A stretch of 10,541 nucleotides of DNA from CAZBKJ01 sp964492495 (GTDB lineage Bacteria; Patescibacteriota; Microgenomatia; UBA1400; UBA12028). The translations under genes were made by a program, and so were the position numbers. Each line of letters opens with the position of its first letter. Positions within the stretch are counted from its first letter, which is position 1. The stretch is taken from contig CAZBKJ010000036.1 in assembly GCA_964492495.1 (NCBI GenBank), forward strand, positions 1 to 10,541. Direction: 5' to 3'. The notes beneath the pieces are model-generated. The model was not told the DNA's origin. It saw only the letters and a program-made list of their open reading frames with translations, and did not search any database. Shown in pieces: positions 6,179-10,541 of the stretch.

Positions 6179-6874
6179 ATGAGTGAGTCAGTATGGTTAT
6201 CGAAGCTGATTGACAAGGTCCTCAAACGCTCTGATCTTCGAGCGCGGGTTTCACGTTTGGCTCTTACAGAATCCATTCCCTTTTCCAAGCCCTTTATCAC
6301 GATTGCTCGTGAACCTGGTAGTGGTGGTGCACCTATTGGCAAAGAACTTGCCAAGAAACTTGGATTTGAGTTCTATGACCAACGGATCATCGATCAGATT
6401 GCCAAGTCCTCAAAACTTCGGCGTGAAGTAGTGCAAAATATTGATGAAAAAGGACGGACTGCTGTACAGGACTTTATCCAAGGAGTCTTAAATCCTAACT
6501 ACGTTAGTGATGTCACCTTTGTTCGCTACATGACGAATGTCATCGTCACACTTGCCTACAACGGCAATGCCGTGATCCTCGGACGTGGGGCAAACTTCTT
6601 GACTCCCCGAAGCAAGGGACTCCATGTCAGACTCACTGCTCCCCGCTCGATTCGCACTGAAAGAGCCGTAAAGTATGAGGGTGTGTCACTGAGTAAAGCA
6701 CGAGAAATCCTCAAAGAAGTAGAGTCGGATCGCAGAGACTTTGTCCGCCAATACTTTAGTGAAGATATCAGAAAAGCAGAACACTATGATCTAACGCTCA
6801 ATACCGCCTACTTTACGGTGGAAGAGAGTGCGGAGATTATCCTGAAAGCCTACGAAAAGAAGCTAAAAAAATAA
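6179..6874 (+). CDS. Cytidylate kinase-like family protein
   Basis: A 231-aa cytoplasmic P-loop protein of the cytidylate kinase-like family (relatives of CMP kinase, which transfers phosphate from ATP to CMP/dCMP; for this subfamily the nucleotide substrate is not proven). Residues 1-37 are a helical N-terminal extension not typical of Cmk. Then comes ITIAREPGSGGAPIGKELAKKLGF, a P-loop variant in which GSGG-x-x-IGK replaces the usual Walker A, followed by EFYDQRIIDQIA, matching the xYD-xx-II pattern of this family. ILGRGAN (about 132-138), VRLTAPRSIRTER and a LID-like basic segment (SDRRDFVRQYF) follow. The C-terminus is lysine-rich (EKKLKK). ATG 6179 was chosen because the upstream TTG is the -35 element. 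It converges with the frameshifted secreted-protein gene, whose terminator U-tract overlaps its last codons. It could alternatively act on another nucleotide or as a regulator. Confidence 0.85.
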   Translation: MSESVWLSKLIDKVLKRSDLRARVSRLALTESIPFSKPFITIAREPGSGGAPIGKELAKKLGFEFYDQRIIDQIAKSSKLRREVVQNIDEKGRTAVQDFIQGVLNPNYVSDVTFVRYMTNVIVTLAYNGNAVILGRGANFLTPRSKGLHVRLTAPRSIRTERAVKYEGVSLSKAREILKEVESDRRDFVRQYFSEDIRKAEHYDLTLNTAYFTVEESAEIILKAYEKKLKK

Positions 6875-6900
6875 AAAAGACCAGGGTCTCTCCAGGTCTT
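6864..6900 (-). terminator. Intrinsic terminator for the minus-strand secreted-protein gene
   Basis: On the minus strand AAGACC and GGTCTT (6900-6877) form a 6-bp stem, extended by two G-C pairs after one mismatch. It is followed directly by a T-rich tract interrupted by one A, read from 6878 down to 6864. It begins 4 nt after the stop at 6905. The T tract is the complement of the lysine-codon run that ends the convergent kinase-like gene. In the plus direction the hairpin lacks a U run, so termination is probably one-way. Confidence 0.75.
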
Positions 6901-6904
6901 CTCT

Positions 6905-7488
6905 TCAATCTGCAAATTGTTTTACAAACTCAGGTGTTTCCCCACCCACATACATTTCTGTATATGGATGGGGGGTGTTAATGACGAAAATTGGCTTTAC
7001 CCTATACCAAACTCCTCCCTCTGAAAAATGTATTCTTCTCTTTTTGGTTGCCCGTCTTCTTGGATATAGGTTGCAGATATTTGAATCTCTTGGAGTGAGA
7101 TCCAATGCGCGTTTACCTGTATTCCGTCTTGGGTGCCATCAACGAACGGAATTTGGATTGGGAAATTTAATTCTTCGCGCATCCAGATTGGTTCGATATA
7201 GATCACGCCTTCAAATTCCCATTTTTCAAAACCTCCAACGAAATATTCTGATCGTATTAACTCAAATAGTTCGTCAGATCCAATCGCAAAGAAGAAACTC
7301 CCCTGACCTTTGGAATTGATCGTCCAAATACTCATTCCAGTAAGTCCTAATTCTGTGCGATTATAGATTGCTAATCTACCTAGTTTATTATCGATCCTGT
7401 CCTCTTCAAAAAATGCTCGAGTGCTTTGAAAAGAGGCTAAACTTAACAAGAAAAACCCGAGCAGAAGTATACGAATTTTTGTTACCAC
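6905..7488 (-). CDS. Secreted protein of unknown function, interrupted by a -1 frameshift
   Basis: Start: GTG 7488, preceded by AAGGA with 6 nt spacing. It gives a clean Sec signal peptide, MVTKIRILLLGFFLLSLA up to about residue 25 (STRA, likely cleavage), with a basic n-region. An upstream ATG-like extension to 7536 adds a cysteine-rich stretch and is less likely. The mature part is beta-rich and aromatic (FFFAIGSDELFELIRSEYF, GVIYIEPIWMREELNF). This frame ends with FQREEFGIG at stop 6997. The -1 frame continues sensibly as GGVWYRVKPIFVINTPHPY to PEFVKQFAD, stopping at 6905, 4 nt before the terminator. One extra base in the GGG run at 7017-7019 restores a product of about 194 aa. It is either a sequencing or assembly error, a recent mutation, or a real frameshift. 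The family is not recognised. Confidence 0.65.
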
Positions 7489-7512
7489 TGATAATCCTTT
7501 TTGGTTTCGGCA

Positions 7513-7576
7513 GAATTGCCCAGACAGACAACACACCTTTTGTTTCTAAAGATGCACTCTCTGTCTGGACAAATTC
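7513..7576. repeat. Long inverted repeat in the leader of the secreted-protein gene
   Basis: CCAGACAGA (7520-7528) and TCTGTCTGG (7560-7568) are perfect 9-bp arms. Outside them GAATT (7513-7517) pairs with AATTC (7572-7576) across a small internal loop, giving about 14 bp in all with a 31-nt loop. It lies 14 nt upstream of the SD of the secreted-protein gene, within its likely 5' leader, so it may be a regulatory hairpin or attenuator-like structure. There is no U run after it in either direction. The rest of 7489-7743 holds CTGCCAA twice, 20 bp apart (7614-7620, 7634-7640), and no convincing gene. Confidence 0.4.
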
Positions 7577-7703
7577 CTGGAGTTACCTAGTTTTCGTCAT
7601 GTGAAAGAGCTTTCTGCCAATCAAGATGGCGCACTGCCAAAAGTTTGGACAAAAATATCTATGAATTTCTCGTGCTTTAGTGCAAAAGAACTTCAAGGCC
7701 TAT

Positions 7704-7732
7704 ATTATATAAGAACGAGGTGGAAAAAGCAA
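7704..7732 (-). promoter_or_regulatory. Promoter with consensus TATAAT
   Basis: On the minus strand TTGCTT (7732-7727), a 17-nt spacer and a perfect TATAAT (7709-7704). It starts just 12 nt after the stop of the 89-aa gene and points to the secreted-protein gene, implying a 5' leader of about 210 nt that contains the inverted repeat at 7513-7576. Confidence 0.5.
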
Positions 7733-7743
7733 AATGATCGGAG

Positions 7744-8013
7744 TTATCTGTTCTCAGCCCAGCCGAGAGTATGCCATTCGCCCTGATACCAGATGTATAA
7801 GCCACGGATTTTATGGTTAATATCATACGAATCGAAGTGTTCCACAGGAACGCCTTTTTTTCGCAGAAGATCACTCATTGAACCTCGAGCATATTGGTAC
7901 TGCATATGCAGAATTTCATCACTCACCAAAAGAGAAATATTTTGTGCAAAAAGTTCATCGAATACAATCTCCTCTTTAGAAGGTTGAAGAGATTTTTCAT
8001 TTTCACTAGGCAT
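7744..8013 (-). CDS. Small hypothetical protein (89 aa)
   Basis: From ATG 8013 it gives an 89-aa acidic-to-neutral soluble protein. The N-terminus is disordered (MPSENEKSLQPSKEE), followed by a helical stretch (IVFDELFAQNISLLVSDEILHMQYQYA) and an aromatic C-terminus (RGLYIWYQGEWHTLGW) that looks like a small beta hairpin. No family is recognised. An alternative TTG start at 8043 has AAAGGA 4 nt upstream and would add ten hydrophobic residues (LTFYIINTY), so the start is open. The DNA around ATG 8013 is nearly repeated at the start of the 23-aa ORF upstream, which hints at a duplication. It lies between the 748-aa gene and the TATAAT promoter of the next gene, on the same strand. Confidence 0.55.
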   Translation of the reverse strand: MPSENEKSLQPSKEEIVFDELFAQNISLLVSDEILHMQYQYARGSMSDLLRKKGVPVEHFDSYDINHKIRGLYIWYQGEWHTLGWAENR

Positions 8014-8070
8014 ATAGGTATTGATTATGTAGAATGTCAGCAATCATTCCTTTCAAGAATGAACGTCGAC

Positions 8071-8142
8071 TTATCTGAAGCTTTTTTTTGGTTTTTCTTC
8101 TGCAGGTTCCGTGTGATCTGTAGAAACAGATTTTTCTGGCAT
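8071..8142 (-). CDS. Possible 23-residue mini-protein, or remnant of a duplicated gene start
   Basis: ATG 8142 opens a short Glu/Lys-rich frame, MPEKSVSTDHTEPAEEKPKK, ending SFR and TAA at 8073-8071. The frame is open a little further up, to a TAG near 8190, reading ...RKFCYDTY before the Met. The segment ATACCTAC-ATGCC...GAAAAATCT is matched by ATACCTAT-ATGCC...GAAAAATCT at the start of the 89-aa gene, with a 9-nt gap, so both starts seem to derive from one sequence. No SD is present. It may be a real peptide gene or a decayed paralogue. The remaining 8143-8221 has no further feature. A small hairpin TCATTC/GAATGA lies at 8044-8062. Confidence 0.3.
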   Translation of the reverse strand: MPEKSVSTDHTEPAEEKPKKSFR

Positions 8143-8221
8143 GTAGGTATCGTAGCAGAATTTACGCAAATCTTTGTGGGAAGAGAAAGTCTACCAGAAG
8201 TCTTTATGATTGGAAGCAGGC

Positions 8222-10468
8222 TTAAAGATAGTCTTGAGCGATTTCTTTTAATCCATCGTTGATATATTGCTCAAAAGGAGTCTCGGTCTTACCTTCAATT
8301 TCTTGGAGTTCTTTTAAAATATTCATTCCGTGCTGAGAGTACACTTTCAATTGAGTTTCATTCCATTCTGTAGAACTAGAAACAGGTTCAGCTGGAGTAC
8401 CTGCCCCGAAAGCAATCGCTTCAATAACTTTTTGATTCATTCTTTTGAGATTGTCAGAGGTATATCCACTTAATACTATCTGGATTTGCACATCTAGTCT
8501 TTCCAAGTTACTTAGAACAACGGGCGTACGTTTAGCACTATGCGTCATTTGACTGGCTGTCTGTAATTCATTTTTAAGCCAGTCGCTACACTGCAGTCTT
8601 CCATTCTCACCAGTAACGATCGCCACTTTTCCATCTTTGATGCCGGTGGCTAAATTCTTCCCCAGTTGTTTTCTTGCATCTGCTGAAAACAAATCCAAAT
8701 GAGCCGCATCGAAATCAAAATTCCTCACACTGTCTTTAGAGTCAATACCTGTATTCCCTGATAGAACAGGATTTATTGGAATGCTCGTGTTTTGAATGAA
8801 TTGGTAGTCAGGAAGATATCCTTGGATTTTTGCCCAGAGATCTAAAAACAAGAGTTGCTTATAGATACCAAGTTTTTCTTTCATCCTTTCTTGGATAACA
8901 CTAGGAATTTCCCCTTTTAATATGGCTTCGTTTAATTGCCTAATCATTTCGATATCCTTTCTCTCAAGGTTTCCCTTTTTTTCAACCAAAGAAAAAGATG
9001 TCATCTGGATGATCGGTTCTTGGGTATGGATATCGTCAGCAATTTTTGTTCGTTCTGAGACATGTGCTGTGCCATACACAGCGACTGCTGCCTGCTCTGA
9101 TTGAGCATATTGCGATCGTTTTTCTGGTGAAAGTGTATTCACTTTGATGACGATCTCTTTTCCTCTCATATCTGAGATAACAAATGCGTATGTATAGAGC
9201 CCCTGACCGCACGCTTTGATATCTCTCATTGGTGGATCAAGCAGTAAAGCACTTTCTTTAAACCTCTCTTTTATTGCGGGAGGAATTTTTACTTGTCCTG
9301 TATGGATTAAATTATAATTAATATCAAAAATCGCTGTTGCTAAAGCTCTCTTTTTGACATCATCTGTTTCAGTCTGGTATCTCTCAGCCATGATCCTTAT
9401 TTGCTCACGTGCGATGAGCGAATAACTATCCCCTTCTTGAGCATCTGAAGGAAGGATTCCAATTCGACTGAAAAATATCTCACGTGTTCCAAAAGAAGCA
9501 ATAACTTCATCTGCAATAAGATCGATGATCGAGTTTTCAAGAGTTTTGCCTTGTTTGTGAAGAGTCTCGATAATTTGTTGTCGAAAATGATTCTTGATGA
9601 TCAGATTTTTAGCAGCAAGATACGAGACTTCATCCGGAATTTTATGGGGATCTTCCATAGGAGGCTCTATGTCATCTTCTCCATAATCTTCAGATGTATC
9701 ACTTTCTGTGGTCGTAATCTGATATTCCCCCAAACGCGTATCTGTTTGTATAAACTTTCTTAGATACCCTCCCACACTCATTAATAGCGCTCCTTCGGAA
9801 TTTCTTTTTCTTTTATAAGTAGACTTAATAAAATTTTCGGCAGTTTGCCTTGAAACTAGTAATTTATTTCCTTCTTTTTCATCATCAATAATTGCAAGAG
9901 CATTTTTAAGCACTATAGCCCAATCGGTATCTCTATCTATTTTGGGAAAATTCTCATTCGAGAACTTGACTGTGACCTTATCTGAAGAGAGCGTATCTTG
10001 ACGATCAATGCGTACTTCTGTAGATGTTGTCTGATCAGGAGGCAAAAGTTCCTCGACTGATATTGATGGTAAATCTGGTGTTTCTGGTGAAGTTACTGGA
10101 GTTAGCGTTGTTTCTGGAGACACCTCTTCGGGGATAGCTGATGAAGGTTTGAGGTTATCAAGGATTTCTTTTTTGACACGTATTCTCTGTAGCAAATACT
10201 CCTCAATCCCTTGTGTGACTGATCCAAAAGGATCCCTATTTTTAAAATTATCAATTTCTTCCCGTCTTTGCTCTGGAGATTCATTCCATAATGTGCGGAT
10301 ATCTCTTTTTAAGGTAGATGATACTGCGTTTTGTTCTTCGGGGCTTTCTCTCCATGGACGATGGATATCATCTTTTTCTGATGAACGCTCTTTTGCAAGC
10401 TTTTTCAGTTCTTCTCTGACGCTAAAGAGCTCTTTTGGTAGTGGTGGTAACGCTCCAGATTCACTAAT
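8222..10468 (-). CDS. Large cytoplasmic protein with possible degenerate kinase-like region, apparent AUU start
   Basis: The frame is open from a TAG near 10504 to the stop at 8222, but has no ATG/GTG/TTG until TTG 10195. Coding character continues upstream of that TTG to ATT 10468, which has AAAGGA (10481-10476) with 7 nt spacing. From there the product is 748 aa: MSESGALPPLPKEL, then two copies of a PWRESPEEQ/LWNESPEQR unit (residues 38-46 and 60-68) in charged helices; a Pro/Thr/Ser-rich acidic linker (about 107-160); helical domains (170-400); then GQGLYTYAFVISDMRGKEIVIKVN (about 420-444), which looks like a kinase Gly-rich loop and VIK lysine (K442); and NFDFDAAHLDLF (about 584-595), like an APH-type DFD. 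The HxD-type catalytic loop is not evident, so a pseudokinase or unrelated fold is possible. No membrane segment. Family not recognised. Confidence 0.65.
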   Translation of the reverse strand: MSESGALPPLPKELFSVREELKKLAKERSSEKDDIHRPWRESPEEQNAVSSTLKRDIRTLWNESPEQRREEIDNFKNRDPFGSVTQGIEEYLLQRIRVKKEILDNLKPSSAIPEEVSPETTLTPVTSPETPDLPSISVEELLPPDQTTSTEVRIDRQDTLSSDKVTVKFSNENFPKIDRDTDWAIVLKNALAIIDDEKEGNKLLVSRQTAENFIKSTYKRKRNSEGALLMSVGGYLRKFIQTDTRLGEYQITTTESDTSEDYGEDDIEPPMEDPHKIPDEVSYLAAKNLIIKNHFRQQIIETLHKQGKTLENSIIDLIADEVIASFGTREIFFSRIGILPSDAQEGDSYSLIAREQIRIMAERYQTETDDVKKRALATAIFDINYNLIHTGQVKIPPAIKERFKESALLLDPPMRDIKACGQGLYTYAFVISDMRGKEIVIKVNTLSPEKRSQYAQSEQAAVAVYGTAHVSERTKIADDIHTQEPIIQMTSFSLVEKKGNLERKDIEMIRQLNEAILKGEIPSVIQERMKEKLGIYKQLLFLDLWAKIQGYLPDYQFIQNTSIPINPVLSGNTGIDSKDSVRNFDFDAAHLDLFSADARKQLGKNLATGIKDGKVAIVTGENGRLQCSDWLKNELQTASQMTHSAKRTPVVLSNLERLDVQIQIVLSGYTSDNLKRMNQKVIEAIAFGAGTPAEPVSSSTEWNETQLKVYSQHGMNILKELQEIEGKTETPFEQYINDGLKEIAQDYL

Positions 10469-10500
10469 AGTCGTATCCTTTCGGTTACGTAGATGAGGAA

Positions 10501-10530
10501 ACTATATACCTCGTGTTTATGGTGTGTCTC
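10501..10530 (-). promoter_or_regulatory. Weak promoter for the 748-aa gene
   Basis: On the minus strand GAGACA (10530-10525), an 18-nt spacer and TATAGT (10506-10501). Transcription would start near 10494, leaving a leader of about 26 nt that holds the AAAGGA SD at 10481-10476 and then the AUU. This supports translation starting near 10468 rather than at TTG 10195. Confidence 0.4.
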
Positions 10531-10541
10531 TATTGTACCAA

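Noticed and set aside
7601..7786. Plus-strand frame starting GTG 7601 (MKELSANQDG...)
   Set aside because: It has partly protein-like composition but no SD, runs across a consensus minus-strand promoter and into the antisense of the 89-aa gene; not enough support.
7894..8262. Plus-strand 122-aa frame
   Set aside because: Phe/Arg-rich antisense of the 89-aa gene and the end of the 748-aa gene; no start signal and no domain.
8222..10195. TTG 10195 as the start of the large minus-strand gene
   Set aside because: Coding-like sequence with a repeated motif continues 91 codons upstream, to a well-spaced SD and ATT; no good SD was noted for the TTG.
10149..10496. Plus-strand open frame of 115 aa near the right edge
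   Set aside because: It is the antisense of the N-terminal repeats of the 748-aa gene; its Ser/Phe-rich product has no recognisable feature.
1..10541. CRISPR array, insertion sequence, integrase, or defence/biosynthetic operon
   Set aside because: No regularly spaced repeats, transposase or recombinase motifs, or clustered defence or biosynthetic genes were seen on either strand; the HNH gene is the only mobility-related signal.

Overview
The window reads as bacterial, moderately AT-rich chromosomal DNA. The gene style suggests a Patescibacteria/CPR genome, perhaps Microgenomates-like. This is an inference from several things: short compact genes, many lineage-specific small proteins, several starts with no Shine-Dalgarno (SD) sequence or apparently leaderless, membrane-anchored surface proteins with Pro/Thr linkers, and a dockerin-bearing glycoside hydrolase. 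No marker gene fixes the lineage.

Layout, left to right. The window opens with the 5' end of an unrecognised minus-strand gene (1-130). A plus-strand CPBP-type intramembrane protease (196-1044) diverges from it and overlaps tail-to-tail with a minus-strand, single-pass anchored extracellular protein (1036-2019). A divergent region with a promoter and palindrome leads to a small unrecognised cytoplasmic helical protein (2194-2724). Next is a large minus-strand secreted or anchored GH5-like glycoside hydrolase with a type I dockerin-like module and a C-terminal carbohydrate-binding module (2744-4735).

Upstream of it, on the same strand, is a compact block read right to left: an extended -10 promoter, the 5' half of a decayed tRNA-Arg gene, an HNH endonuclease whose stop codon lies inside an intact tRNA-Arg(TCG), a three-helix membrane protein starting 7 nt after that tRNA, and a 68-aa cysteine-cluster protein. 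The block looks like one transcription unit in which tRNA processing would separate the pieces.

A plus-strand cytidylate-kinase-like P-loop protein (6179-6874) starts from a textbook -35/-10 promoter placed so that its mRNA would be almost leaderless. To its right everything is minus strand: a secreted protein broken by an apparent one-base deletion (6905-7488) and ended by a hairpin plus U-tract terminator; a roughly 255-nt leader or intergenic region with a promoter and a long inverted repeat; an 89-aa hypothetical protein; a 23-aa mini-ORF whose start region is a near copy of that of the 89-aa gene; and a 748-aa protein with a possible degenerate kinase-like region that appears to start at AUU.

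No CRISPR array, insertion sequence, transposase, integrase or classic defence operon is visible. The main points of interest are the tRNA-half/HNH/tRNA arrangement, the AUU start, the frameshifted secreted protein and the GH5-dockerin-CBM architecture.
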